From assembly GCA_016858145.1 (NCBI GenBank), contig JAEHOE010000060.1, forward strand, positions 620,001 to 684,000: a DNA stretch of 64,000 nucleotides, written 5' to 3'. Positions 43,401 to 55,900 of this stretch are shown piece by piece; position 1 is the stretch's first letter, and the number at the start of each line of letters is the position of its first letter. A program made the translations under genes and the position numbers. The notes below the pieces were generated by a model. The model was not told the DNA's origin. It searched no databases and was given only the letters and a program-made list of their open reading frames with translations. Source of the DNA: Edaphochlamys debaryana. Lineage: Eukaryota; Chlorophyta; Chlorophyceae; Chlamydomonadales.

Positions 43401-43480
43401 CACGACCAACGGCAGGGAAGGAGGGCACTGCCACGCACCCACCCACCGCCCCAACCCTCGAGGCGGCCAACCCTCGAGGC

Positions 43481-43729
43481 TGTCCCCCCTTCCTCAGGTG
43501 GCCTGCACGACCGAGGAGGAGGCAGCCGTCGCCCTGCTCGAGGCCCTCGTGGCCTACCAGGACAGCCTCCACGGCAAGGCGACCAGCCTGGACCAGGCCA
43601 AGACCCTGGCGGCCTGGTCCAGGCTGGGCGCGTTGCCGTTGAGGATTGGCTGGTAGGCCACGAGGGCCTCGAGCAGGGCTACGGCGTTCTTCTCCTCGGT
43701 TGTGCAGGCCACCTGAGGAAGGGGGGACA
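43481..43729. repeat. Imperfect palindrome encoding the same module on both strands
   Basis: Arms of about 120 bases (43481-43600 and 43610-43729) are roughly 88 percent identical by hand count. The plus strand encodes VACTTEEEAAVALLEALVAY and the minus strand VACTTEEKNAVALLEALVAY, each followed by a related SLDQA-AWSR stretch. A third copy on the plus strand at about 44157-44250 has AVALLEALVAYLDGLHGK. Confidence 0.75.
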
Positions 43730-44156
43730 GGACGGAGGCAGGCTGAGGGCAGGGGCTCCTCCCCTGGGGCTCCTCCCCTGCCGTTGATCGTGCGCCTAGA
43801 TGAGAGACCCCACCGTAGACCCCACCGTACCGCACGCCCCAGGTCTTTGCAGCGCTTCACAAGTTCCCGCCACTACCGCCACCTGGGTCCCCTCGCGCAT
43901 GCCACGCAGGTGAGGGGTCGGCCGGGGGCTTTGGGCGGGCCCACACAGCCCCCAGGGGGAGCGCACCCATCAGCAGGACCGCGACAGCATCAGACTCGTG
44001 CAGAGGCCTCAACTGTTGCTTAGGGGACGGGGCGGCATTTCGAAGCTACGGGTACTCTCATGCGTGAGTTCCAAACACGCAAGGCATGTGTCCTGCCCTT
44101 GTCACACCCACACCCTTGCCCCTCACCCCAACCCCACATGCGGCCAAGGCTTCGAC

Positions 44157-44250
44157 CCGCCGTCGCCCTGCTCGAGGCCCTCGTGGCCTACCTGGACGGC
44201 CTCCACGGCAAGGAGGCCACCCTGGTGCACGCCAAGACCCTGGCGCGCCC
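44157..44250 (+). pseudogene. Extra copy of the AVALLEALVAY module
   Basis: A single plus-strand copy of the module found in the 43481-43729 palindrome, encoding AVALLEALVAYLDGLHGK and TLVHAKTLA. It has no flanking splice sites that join another copy. Confidence 0.5.
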
Positions 44251-44291
44251 GACCTCAGGTGCTTCGCCCAGGCGCGCCCGACCTCAGTGTT

Positions 44292-44621
44292 GGCAATAAA
44301 GACAGTGCCGTTCAGCAGGTCCCCGAGCGTCTGCACCGCCCGCAGAACGCGGGCGGAGAGAAGGCGCCCGCTCCGGACGTGCGCGCCGCGGCCGCGCGCC
44401 TGGACGCGGGCCAGCTCCTCGACCACATGCTTGTACAGGTCGCCATCCTTGGCCAGCAGCGGCTCCAGCTCCTTCAGAAGCGCGGGCTGCTGGGGGAGGG
44501 GCGCCGTAGCGGCCTTGTCCGCCGCGCCGAAGGCGGTTGTCGCAGCGACGCAGACGCGGCTGGCCGCGTTGGGGTCCACGGGCGCAAGCGCACGAGCGGG
44601 GGAGGCCGCAAAGGCGCGCAT
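44292..44621 (-). CDS. N-terminal segment of an unrecognised protein (possible first exon)
   Basis: It starts at an ATG (44621) with a leader that looks like an organelle-targeting peptide (MRAFAASPARALAPVDPNAA), then a helical segment (LLKELEPLLAKDGDLYKHVV, EELARV) and LNGTVFIANTE, before running into a weak GTCGGG donor-like site near 44292. Later parts of the frame are only the antisense of the AVALLEALVAY module. A TLTNN/FIANT-like motif also recurs near 58730-58850, which suggests one dispersed family. It is either the real 5' exon of a gene whose remaining exons lie to the left, or a remnant. Confidence 0.4.
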
Positions 44622-46707
44622 CGTGAAGCGGCGGAGGTGTCGAGTAGAAAGCAGCGCTGCGGCGCTGAGGTCAGGAAGCTGAGCGCGAGCGGATGCTACA
44701 CCGTGGGTCTGGAAGGCGCTGATATAGAGCTCAGAGCCCGACGTCCAGGCTCATCCCGGCCTTCCCGCCAAATCCCCGCATGCTGGCATTACGTGATGTC
44801 CGTAGACTGCACCCCGCGCCGGGGCCGTGTCGCTGTGGCAGTAGCGCTGCTGCAGATGAGGGCAAGAGGCCAAGAGCGCAAGACATGGAGAGCTAGGCAA
44901 AGTTCCTCACAGGGTCTTCAAGCAAACCCTCAGCCCCCGGTGTACCTGCGTTCTACCTTCTCCTCCTGCGCCTCCTCCTCCTCCTCCCGTGCTGGCCTGC
45001 TTCACCTATGATTATTCGCTTCAGCTCACCTTGCCAAACTTGCCCTCTACCACTTAGTCCCCTTTGCAGCTCGGAGCAGCCTACGAAGCGAGGGACAAGT
45101 GGTGGGGTGCGGCCGCGGGCTCACGTGCAGTTGACCCGCACCCACCTTCCACCGAAAGCAAGCGCTTCACCTGCTTTATCTCACCGTCAAAGACCCTCCA
45201 TGGAGCTCGGCAGAGATGTACAGCAACCCCACGCACCACTGCATCTCCATTCCGTGTCACGTCACCTGCAACGACCCCAATACCAACATGCTGCGACAGG
45301 AGCAACCCTCCCCTGCTTCGGTGACGGCGTCCGCTGTTGTCCTGACGACAGCGCACGGGCAGCAGCGCGCACAGCCGTGATAGTGCACTCCATCTGAGGT
45401 GGACTGCATCCTGACCGGGCAAAGGCCGGACCTGCGAAAGGTTGGGGAGGGGCGTGGCGGCGGTAAGGCACGCGAAGGGGGGCGGGGGCAGCGTGGCACG
45501 AACCCATGTATGCCTTTGGTCAGAACCCGAGTTGCCTATCCATATGTGAGCTTGGACCAGTATCGTAGCCATTGATGTATGCAACCTCAGATACAGCTGT
45601 CGGTCCATGCACCTGAAAAGCTGGCCTCGCACCCCGTCTGCTCACATCCTTCACCATGTCAGGGACTGAGTACTGCATCCATGGCGGCGTTGCGCGGCTC
45701 AAGGTGTGCGATGCGCACTTCCTCGCGCATGTTCGTCGTCCACAAGCCTGGCGCCCGTGCCCGCCCCCTATAGCTCCAGGAGTTGCTGCGGGCGGTGAGA
45801 ACGAGTCGGTAAGCGGGCGCGTTGAGTTTGATGGGCGTCGTGGATGGTGTTCTGCCTTGAGGATCATGCATTGGGGCTTGAGCTTGTTGAGCCCCGGGGC
45901 CACGCCCTATGCCCCTTGACGCAATACCTGTAAGCACTCAGTAGGAATGTGCCGTTCCGTGCGCTGCGTGCCCCTCCATGGCCCCACGCCCCCCCCTGGA
46001 CCCTCGCGTTGGACCCCAACCGACCGTCCGCTTCCCGCTGTTCCCGCAGTCCTCGGGCTGTGTCGTAGCGACGTCGGCCGTGCGGGCGGCCGTCGGCGTT
46101 GGTGGCTGAAGTGGCGACTGTGCGAGGATTGGCGCAGGGTGAGGGTCACGGGCGGGCTGGCGTTCGAGGTGATTTACAGGTTCGCGCTGTGAAGGAGTGA
46201 GGTTGACGCTCCCTCGACGCCTTTCATTGGTCCCCACCCCTTGGCGCCCTCAGAGCGGAAGGCACGTACGCGGTCACATCCTGCCCAGGCTGACCCTGGA
46301 CAAAGGGCATGTGAGTCCGGTGGGAGAGAGGGGAGGTAGGCACGGGCCACGGGCCGACCCGACTGACTGAGGCGGGGTCCACAAGGGCACTAGGGCCTCC
46401 GGATAGCGAGGATGGTCTTGTCGATGGTACGCAGATCTGGACACAGGCGCAGAGGCTTCTAGGCTGGGCCGGTACGGTCGTGGTGTGGCACGGGTGCAAG
46501 TCTGAGCAGCTTGTAATGCCGTCTTGGAGTCCTTGGCATCGGGCTTATGAGCGGGAAACCAGCGGGGCCATGCGCGCATCCATACGCACCAAGGGCCCCT
46601 TTCTGATCACCCCGCCATGCATCTCACCCCCCGAGCACTGCCACCTCATGGCGCAGACCGCGGCAGGCGCACTGCTACGCACCGCTCCTTGCGCACCCCC
46701 CCTCCAC
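44622..46707. other. Unassigned region
   Basis: Several open frames of 80-180 codons exist on each strand, but none has plausible splice partners or recognisable motifs. Nothing I can support as a gene. Confidence 0.45.
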
Positions 46708-47069
46708 ACACGCTTCGCCCCTCCGCTTCCCCCTCCCATTCGCCCCTTCTCCCCTCAGGCGCTCTTCCACATGAGACCCAAGCCGCCGTGGCCTGTCTGA
46801 CAAGGACTGCTGCGTGCGGTGCACAGCGCTGCAGGTGCGGGGACGAAGGGGCAACGGGGAGGGGGAGAGGGGCGTGTGTGTGTTCGCCGGCACGGTGGAG
46901 GGCTGCTTGAGAACCTGCTTGGTCACCCTTCTCCGACTCCCGCCTTTCACCACCCCTCAACCCCTCTCCCCCCCTCCAGGCTGCTGTGTGCGTGGCTTCA
47001 GGCCTGCTTCTGACCGAGGTAGCGGGCCGCTCCCGCCGCGTGGGCGAGGGCGTCGGAGGGAAGGCCATC
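46708..47069. repeat. Direct repeat copy 1 (about 362 bp)
   Basis: This is nearly identical to 49400-49760. It contains two exon-like pieces with good acceptor and donor signals (46759-46834, 46980-47018), but their frames do not join without a stop, so the pieces look like relics. Confidence 0.75.
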
Positions 47070-49399
47070 CACCCGGGGTGGAGGGCGAGCGGCGGAGCGG
47101 TCTCCGCCCAGCGACCTGGCCAGCCTGATGGGGGCGCAGGTGGGGCAGGACGGGGGGAGGTAGCATGGATGGAGACGGGTTTGGGGGTGGGGGGTGGCCC
47201 GGGGATGTCGCGCCGCCGCTTGTATGTTGAGCCGTCTTGGCGTGTGCTGCCGTACCCGGGCCCAGGTGCGTCCGCCGAGGCGTCACTCACCTCGGCCAGC
47301 GAGCAGACCAACGGCTCGAGGGTACTGGCCGGTCCGATTGACTTCCTTGCCACCCGTACGTGCTGCTGCCGACGGCCGGCAGCCGCTTCCTGGTCGTCCC
47401 GCATGACCAAGCACTCTTCCAGAGCCGCCGCCGTCGCCAACGCTGCCGTACAGGTCAGCTGACCTAGCAACTGCTGCGCAGTGCCTTATTCCTGTTCAGC
47501 TTCCGGATCCTCCCAGCCCGACGTGTGGGCTCCCGGGAATGCCGCCAGGTGAAGGGGACCCACGTGAGGACCAGCCCTGCCCAGGCCATGCACCGGCAGG
47601 CTGTGTGCTGTTGTCCCCTGCAGGCCAGCTTGACTGTCGTGTCCGCATCGTGTACGGCCCGCTCCGTGTACGGCGCCCGTACCCCTGGCAGCACGGACAA
47701 GGTGGTGGCTGCGCACACTGCAGCCGCCGTACCCCTGGACGCCGCGCCGCCGCTTTCGAGCCGCGTTCATCTGTAAGCCGCCGTCACCTACCGCCCTGTC
47801 TGCGCTGACGTCATCCAACCTGGCGGCGGCGGGCTTGCCGGCTGTGGCGACGGCGGTGGCGGAGGGCCTTGTGGTGCAGGGCCTGGCGGCTAGGGCTGAG
47901 GGTGTGGCGGCCCTTCCCGCCCCGTTCCGGAGCTTGCGCGCGTGCCTCACTCCACCGGCACGACCAAGGCCGATCTGCAGGTGAGCGGCTTCCATGCGGA
48001 TGAGACCCACGTTCAGGGGCACCTGGCCCCTCTCCATGCCTTGCCGTTGCACTCGTGCCAAGGGCGCGGACTGGACACCGGAGGCCTACCCGGTCCGCAG
48101 CTCTGCCCCCTTCGCCTCGGCTTGCTGTACCCCCATGCATGCCCCACTCCCCCATGCGTCCTGCTCCCCCTCCCACCCCCAGACCTCCGGCACCGCCCAC
48201 CACACCCGAAACCGCCCCGGTGCGTGAGGGGCCGCTGTGCGCGGCACTGGTTCCTGGGCGTGGGCGTAGCTCGAGGTGGCGCCTGGGGGGGGGTAAGCAT
48301 GGGACCGTTGGAAGACCGTAGGGAGAGAGGGAGCGGCAGCCGGCCGTTGCTTTGGAGTGGGGGAGAGCTGAGGAGGGGGCGGCGAAATGCTTGGGGGGAA
48401 GGAGCAGGTGGGAGGGGTTAGATGAAGGCAGGTGGTGTGAAGGTCGAGGCTGCCGGGGCGGGGGCCGAAAGGCATCTCTTCCGTACGCTTGCCAAGCTCG
48501 GTCCCATCCTCCTCCTCTCTCCCCGCCCCCTCAGGGCTTCGACGCCTTCTCCACCCTGGCGACAGCCGGTCCGCCTCCTCCCCGCGCCCGCCCTCTTCCC
48601 CGGACCCAAGGGCAGCGGCGCCAACGCCGCCGACCGCATCCCCCTCGGCACCCCTGCAGACGCCTGTGCTGGGGCGGGCGGACTCTGGGGCCAGTCCTTC
48701 GGCGTTGTGCTCACGTGCAGGTGAGCGTGGCGTGCGCTTGCAGGTGCAGTGTCGTACAAGGTGTGGTGCTGTACGGCATCGCGAGGCGCTGCGGGTCCGC
48801 GGTGACGTGGTGGGGGCCTGAGGGCAAGCGCAGCAGGCGGCCGTGGCTTCCCGTGCCTGCAACCCGCGCCAACCGCCCGCACCCCCCACCCCGCCCCCTC
48901 CAGCCCCTGCATGGCCGCCCGCGCCGCCAAGGCCGTCGTCGCACAGTACGGCGAGGTCGCGGATGCCGTACTCGCGATGGAGGAGGCGCTGGGTTAGGGC
49001 CTACGGTACCGGTATCCCAGAAGTAGGTGTCGTTGCCCTTCGCGTGGAGGGCAGCGCCACGGCGCCCCGTACGGCCCCTCTGCCGTACGGCCCCTCCGCC
49101 GTACAGCCCTGCGGCCAACCGCGACGCTGAGGAGGGCGCTGGGGCGCCGGCAGGGCCCCGTGACGGCGGTCCCGGCGGAGGGCGAAGCTCGGGCTGAGAC
49201 GCAGGGGGAGGAGGCGCGAGCGGGCGGCCTCAGGCGGATGATGACGGGGCGGTGCCCTACGCCTCCCAGGTGCGGTGCGTCTGTGTGCATGCGTACGGGA
49301 GGACAGGGGCCTGCTCCACGGTCGCAGGGGTTGTGGGGCGAGGGCTAACGGCTCAGACGACGGTGCCGAGTCTAGGAAAGGTTGCATGCAGCCAAGCAT
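47070..49399. other. Region of coding-like fragments, no complete gene
   Basis: Short Ala-rich open pieces on the plus strand, such as VATAVAEGLVVQGLAA near 47850, RVLAGPIDFLATR near 47325 and the 48911-48997 segment, look like decayed exons. No set joins in frame. The rest is low-complexity pyrimidine/purine-rich DNA. Confidence 0.4.
48911..48997 (+). pseudogene. Short helical open segment ending in a stop
   Basis: It encodes MAARAAKAVVAQYGEVADAV followed by a Met/Glu-rich end and a TAG. It resembles a C-terminal exon of the Ala-rich helical modules nearby. Family unknown. Confidence 0.3.
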
Positions 49400-49760
49400 A
49401 CACGCTTCGCCCCTCTGCTTCCCCCTTCAATCCCCGCCTTCTCCCCTCAGGCGCTCTTCCACATGAGACCCAAGCCGCCGTGGCCTGTCTGACAAGGACG
49501 GCTGCGTGCGGTGCACAGCGCTGCAGGTGCGGGGACGAAGGGGTAACGGGGAGGGGGAGAGGGGCGTGTGTGTGTTCGCCAGCACGGTCGAGGGGCTTCA
49601 GAACCTGCTTGGTCACCCTTCTCCGACTCCCGCCTTTCACCACCCCTCAACCCCTCTCCCCCCCTCCAGGCTGCTGTGTGCGTGGCTTCAGGCCTGCTTC
49701 TGACCGGGCGTGGCGGGCCGCTGCCTCCGCGTGGGCGGGGGTGTCGGACGGAAGGCCATC
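49400..49760. repeat. Direct repeat copy 2 (about 361 bp)
   Basis: The second copy of 46708-47069, about 2.7 kb away in the same orientation. Differences are a few substitutions and small indels, denser at the right end. Confidence 0.75.
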
Positions 49761-51119
49761 AACCAGGAAGGCCATCGAGCAGGAGGGGTGCGCTTCTGCA
49801 GCTTTAGACCATATGCCCCTCCCCACCTCCGGACCACCCGCATCTAATAGAGGACCACGAAAGCTGCCGAATGACACTTTGTCGTACAAAATTGGCGGGG
49901 GTCGGGGAGGGGTGGGGTGGGGTGGTGTCCGGGTGGGGCTGGCCAACTTTATCCAACTTCGATCCCATTGCGAATTTCACGCCCGCAATAAGATGGCTGG
50001 ACTCCCCTTGCGATTCTCTATCGTTTGCACACGTTCACGCACGTAGACTTTGAACCAATGCCGAGTCGCCAACTACATGCTGACATGCCGGTGACGATCC
50101 GAAGGCATAGCACCCTTTCCGATGCAGATAAGCCGCCCAACGCAGAAGTGGATATAGTGAGAGAAGTCAGCAGCGCCCCTAGCGACGAGAAGCTCAGTGA
50201 GCAAGCTCAACATATCCAATGCCACGGGGCGCATCACCGCCACCTGAGCAGCTAAGCAGCTGCAAAACGTTTGAAAACCAGCAGCAATACAGGGCGCAGC
50301 CGCGCGGCATGCTGCTATGGCGGCATCCTGCTGCCGGACCGGCAAAGAGCGTGCCCGCGGGATCCCTGCCGCAAGGCGTGTACGCCCTTGCCGGTCCCAG
50401 TGGTCAGGGACATGTGCGCCCTCTGGAGGTAGGAGGCGGGGCGTCGGGAAAGCAGCAGCGCCGGACCGGTGCCGAGCTTACCATGTTCAGAAGCCGGCCC
50501 CGTCACCCTGAACCAACGGGCGAGATGCACTCCGGGGTGCGAGGTGGGTGCACTTGGGGCGCGGAAGGTGCGTTGCCCTCGGGGCTGGAGTGAGGGACGT
50601 CTCGCGACTCAAACAACGAGGATGGTGCGACGGCCGAGGGGAAGTGTGACTACGCATGCCGCTCAGGGTTGAGGTGATCTTCCGCCAGCGTTGATTGAGG
50701 TATAAACAGCACGCTGTATGCTTCACATGGAGGGCAGCTGCTGGGACTCTTTGCCCTGGTTTTGGCCATGTGCCTTACCGACTACATGTTGCCAAGCGGC
50801 CAGCACACTCCGCGATAGGCGCATGTTGTAGCTCTCGTTACGCAGAATCGCATCAATGCCGCAGCTGGGGGGTGACAGGATAGCAGGAGGTCGCCAGGTC
50901 ACCGTGTGCCAGTAGTGGCGCGATGGGCCCTTGCCGCCGTGCGAAGCTCAGGCGCACATAACGCGTGCCGCCGCCTGCATTCCAGCACATCGCTTATACT
51001 CACCCATAACTGGTTACCGCTATCCTATCCCCAGCGTCTTCTCATCTATTTTTGCGACCTTTCCAAGCCATCAGCTTGACACATCTACGGTCCTTACTCC
51101 GTCGCTCAACCTCAACACC
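49761..51119. other. Intergenic region upstream of the kinase gene
   Basis: No gene seen. A G-rich GGGGTGGGGTGGGGTGG stretch lies near 49907-49925. The kinase promoter should be in the right-hand part. Confidence 0.5.
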
Positions 51120-52945
51120 ATGGCCTCTTTCCTGGCGTCCTTCTCTTGCGCGGCTTTCATGGCCGCACGGACCACGGTTGCGTGCATCACCGGCACCGGC
51201 TTCTCCCTCGTCGCGAGCGCCCTTCGCACCCGTGCCCCGCCGGCGCCTGTGTCCGCGCTGCCCTCCGGCCCGCGCGTCCTTTGGTGCCCTGACTGGGTGA
51301 GTCTTGCAGGGTATGCGTCGGCTTGAACGGGGTCGTCCTTGACAAGCATCGGCGGCGGTAGCTTACCCTGTGCCCAGCTGCCCTAACTTCCCCGCTACTT
51401 CCCTGCCTCGCGCTGTTGCACAGGCCCCCGCCCCCCCGGCTGGCTCCGTCTCCAGCGCCTGCTCCTCCGCCCCCGGCTCCATCGCCTCGGCCGAGTCCTC
51501 GGATGCGGCCCGCATCGCCTCTGAGCTCAGCGCCACGCTGGAGGCCGGCGAGGTGAGCGGCACGGGTGCTAGGGCCTGGGGCGGGGAGGCCAGCCTTGAC
51601 GCTGGGAGCATCACGGCATGGCCCTTTGGGCACCCCTCGGCACTCGGGGCGAGCTGGCATGCCGTTGCGTTGCTTCTGCTCTGCTCGGGCAGTCGGCCGC
51701 ATGAACACTGCTCGCTGGTCCGTCCAGGCGCCTCACCGAGACCCTGTGCTCGTTCCTGACCTTGCCTCCTGCCCTCCCCTGCCGCCCCCCGCCCCCAGGC
51801 CGCCCCGTCCGAGGGCTTCCCCGGCTTCACCATCCTGTCCGTGGGCGAGCAGCTGGGCGCCGGCGCCTTCGGCAAGGTGGAGGCCGTGACCATCCAGATG
51901 GCCGACGGCACCATCTGCGAAGCCGTGATGAAGACCCTAAACAACAACGCCTCCAAGGCAGCGTACGACCGCGAGGTCAAGGCCCTCGAGGCTGCCCGCG
52001 GCGTGCCGTACGTGGTGCAGATGTACGGCGCCTGCCAGATGGGGGGCCGGTACTGCATTGTGCTGGAGCGCATCCGTGGAGTTTCTCTGCTCAACTACGT
52101 GGTGAGGCCTGGTCATGCCGTGTCATGCCGTGTCACCAGCACTGCCCCTGTTGCGTCCACTGCCGCTCGCTGACGCCCCCCATGCTTTCCGCCCTGGTCC
52201 CTCCCCCCCAGGAGAAGGCCTTCGCCGAGCGCGGCGCCAAGAAGCGCACCCTGATGCCGTACGCCCAGATCGCCAAGCTGGCAAGCCAGTTGCTCGCCGC
52301 GGTGCGGGATATGCACGCTCTCGGGTTCGCACATAACGACTTGAAGATTGAGAATATGATGCTCCGCGAGGGTTCCGGCGACCTATGCCTCCTCGGTGGG
52401 TGCGGGGAGGGGCGGGTGTGGGAAGACTTGCGACTCCGGCATGTCGAGTGACGAGGATGGGTCGAACAGGGTCTTGAGCTGCCCTCGAGACAGAGCGCCC
52501 TGCCCCTCCTCCCGTCTCCCGCTTGCAATTCTGGGCCGCCTTACTTGGCGATTCCTAACTTCGGCATACCTGCTTCCTTCCCCCTGCAGACCTGGGCAAC
52601 GCGTCGTGGACGGACTCTGATGGGAACCTGCAGTCTGCTGGTGGCACCATCGTCTACATGAGCCCGGCGATGCTGGCCGCCCTGCAGCACAAGGGCGGCT
52701 ACAGCAAGCCCACCTTCTCGAGCGACGTGTTCAGCTGCGGCGTATGCATTGCGTGCATGACGGAATACGGCACCCACACCAGTGAAGTGCGCGGCATGAT
52801 GAACTACCAGGTCGTCTTGCCCCGATTTGTCCCCGAGGATCTTGCGGATCTCATGTACGGCACCATGGATGCGGTACCCGAGGCAAGATACACACCATCT
52901 GCTGCTGGAAGTCATCCCTTCATGCAGCGCATGCTGGCCTCGTGA
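51120..52945 (+). CDS. Protein kinase with variant DFG (DLG) and APE (SPA) motifs
   Basis: Five exons, 51120-51296, 51424-51552, 51799-52101, 52212-52395 and 52590-52945, join in phase to 382 residues. The first 105 or so residues are a hydrophobic/Ala-rich leader (MASFLASFSCAAFMAARTTV) and a Ser/Ala-rich linker, possibly an organelle-targeting region. The kinase domain follows: glycine loop GAGAFGKV, ATP-anchoring Lys in EAVMKTL, hinge YCIVLERI, catalytic loop HNDLKIENMML (Asp, Lys and Asn present), metal-binding DLGNAS in place of DFG, activation-segment end GTIVYMSPAML in place of the usual APE Glu, FSSDVFSCGV for subdomain IX, and a short end at HPFMQRML. Catalytic residues are intact, so activity is likely; serine/threonine specificity is suggested by Lys in the catalytic loop. 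Subfamily and substrate are unknown. It stands alone between repeat-rich regions. Confidence 0.85.
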
Positions 52946-55900
52946 GGCGGTGTCGGACGAGCAGAGGACCTGCTCACAACTAGCTAGCCATATTGAAGCG
53001 GACGGACGGACGGACGGAGCGGCCGGGGTCACTTGCCTCCGGGCCGCCTCCTGCACTGGCCCCCAGCTGCGGCAGCGGCAGGCCCCGGCCTGGACCCTCA
53101 CCGCCCACGTGGCCCTGGGGCACCCTTGCCCACGTGGCCTCGGCCCCCAGCGACTCCCCTTACGCAGCCCGCCGCGCTGGAGCGTAGGGCAGTGGGGCCA
53201 GCGGCACTCCTTAGGCATGCGGCAGGGCTAGCGTCGGGCTGGCGGCCTGGAGCCCCTCCAAGCTATACGAGTTGTTGAAGAGGTGAAGTGGAGAGACTTT
53301 GGTGCTGTGGCATGAGCACACGTCATTGTTGCGTTGCCGGCGAGGGCAAGGGCGGGGCCTTATGGACACTACTGTGAGCCACAGGGTGGCTGAGGGTATG
53401 GAGTTGAGTGGCTTGATTGGACATACGCATTGGGCTTGGCGGTTGCAGCTGCGGCTCTGTGCGTTGCAGCCCAGCGCAGGCTGGCAGAGCATGGGCCTGT
53501 GCATGGGCCTTATAAGCTTCTGTTTATTTGTCGGTCTCCGTGTACGCCATTAGGGCGAGTAGGGCTGAATGCACTTGTACTTGCCGCACACACTATTTGT
53601 ACTTGACGTTGTCTTCCAGCGCTGCGGTCATGCTGCCTCTGAGCTGTCCTTTGCCTAGGACGACCCACGTGGGAGACATGAGGCCCCAAGTCTTTGCCTT
53701 GGGTGGGTGTGTGCCGGAGCGTGGGATTAGTTGCAGTCAAGGGTTGAGGCCAGCGTGGACCCGGTAGCCGAGGCCCACTTGAGCAACTGTAAGCCCTGAA
53801 GCGACCTGGGTCCCTAGTGCAGTCGTGCAAGCACAGGTCCGCACAGGTCCGCGCAAGCCCACTTGGCTTGACACCTCTCCATCCCTTGCAATCGGCGCCA
53901 ACCAGCTTCGACAACCCAGCTTGGCAATCTCCACATGACCTCGACGCTACACACCGTCTCCGTGCAGTTCATTCCTGCGGTGTGTTCTCGTGTGGTTCAC
54001 TAGTACGACAGCACCGAGCCTCCATCTGCACCCCCACAGAGCTCGCCACCGCCTCTCCTAGCACAGTTCGACAAGTTAGCCCCAGCCGTCTGTCCTGCCT
54101 TGATTCTGCGGTTGCGTGGTCTCCCATCTCCAGTTCGCCCCACTACAGTGAGTGCAGAGGCCAGGGCCGAAGGGACAAGTTCCAGCCGCGGCAGCCGCGG
54201 GGTGCAAGACGGACTGCCGCTCTGCCGCTACACCGGGCCCAAGCAAAATCTCAAGCACGGCCCTCTGTCATGGCGGGGGTGCCCTACCTTGAGCGCCCGG
54301 GTCTGGCTTGGCGGCCCCAGAGCGGCAGCTGTGTGCTGTGCCCCTTGCCGCGGGAGGGTGGGGACCGGCCAGGACAGAGCCATGCCCCCTCCAGCAGAGG
54401 CCTTGCGGTTATGCCCAGAAGGGCTGGACATCAGTCCAACCGCGCTGTGCCACCCGTCCTACTGGTCCCATGACTGATGCGGCCGCCTCCTGGGTCCTGC
54501 GCAGCTCCAGCAGGGGCCTAGGGGAGGGTTGAGGATGGGGTGGCGAGGGGGTGAAGAGGGGAGAGAGAGGGGGGTGCATAAAGAGGGGGAGGCGGAGGGG
54601 CTGCAGGCCTGGCGTAGGGACGAATGCAAGCCGCTGCTGTGGGCCGCAGAAGAGATGCGTGCGAAGGGCTCACTGTACAAGCGTGTGCGGGGGGCGGCTG
54701 GCATGCAGCAAGGGGTACGGTCGTCGCACCAGGCGCAAGCGGCCCCGGCCCTCATCCTCCCATCCCCTCCACCTCCTCCTGCTCCTGCTCCCCTCCACGC
54801 TTTCCTATCGCACGATCGCGCAGTTGGTCGCTTCTGCATCCCGCTCCGCCAGCGGTTTGTCGTACGTCATGGTGGCGCCAGGCTTTTGGGCAGCACCGCG
54901 TCCGCCAGCCGCGTGCCGGGCAGCGCTCAGTGCGCCACCCAGTCGGCACGGTGGGCAGGGGGTGTGCAGGTGCGGAAGCAGGGCGCATGGCTCAGCTCCA
55001 CAGCCCGGCACACGAGCTCGCCAGCTGCACAGAGGCGTGCATCGACGGAGGGCCTGCAGCAAGGCGGGACGCTGCAGTCAGGAAGGGACACTACAGGACA
55101 AACTGACCCAGCCCCGTCCAGCAGTAGGCCACCCAGCCGCGCAGGCCAGGCTGAACAGCAGCCCAACCGCGCTGTGCCACCCGTCCCATCACCCAAGCCA
55201 GAAGCGCATCCTGCAACCTGCGCAGCTGCCCACCTTGGTTCCTCCCGGCCTGTCCTGACGCTACCTAACCCGCACGGCGTCAACTCCCCAGCCGCCACGC
55301 CGGCGCTGGTTTGAGGTTGAAAAAGGGCCCCGTAAGCATGGGCACACATGGAAATGAGCCACGTCAAAGGACCCCGTGACAAGGCACCGAGGTCAAGTGT
55401 CCTTGTCAATCATAATTCCCAAGCCTGGATTGACCCGGTTTCGGGGGGATTTCATGCAGGAACCTTGGGCCAGCGCCAGACCCACGGCACCCGCGTAAGC
55501 GTACCTTGCCTTAGCGGCCATCCCCTCCCAGCTTGACGTTGACATCTGCCCTCGCTGCCGTGGCCGAATCCTGCGCCGAGGCGTTCCGAGCGCGGATGCC
55601 CATGGACTGGCTTCTACATGCGCTGTACGCGGATGCCGCCTGCCCGGCCTCCTGCAGCCCCACAGCCCGCAACCATCCGAGCTTGGCAATTGCAGCCAGT
55701 CACGCGACATGCAGGTCTGCAGGGGTTGGAAGATCGGACGACACCTGGGGCGGGGTGGGGGGGTGGGCGGCAACGTTCGCGAGTACGCGAGGGAGCGTGC
55801 CCCGACGAGCTTACGGCGGCACGCAACACCGGTTTACCAACGAAGCCCAATAACAACTATCAGGTTCCTTGCCGCATAAAGTGCCATCGCCTGGGCCATC

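Noticed and set aside
38330..44250. CRISPR-like array of regularly spaced repeats
   Set aside because: Repeat units are long, diverged, in alternating orientation and coding-like; spacing is irregular and the genome is nuclear eukaryotic.
49905..49930. G-rich GGGGTGGGG run as a telomere-like repeat
   Set aside because: The Chlamydomonas-type telomere unit is TTTTAGGG; this is only a short G-rich run.
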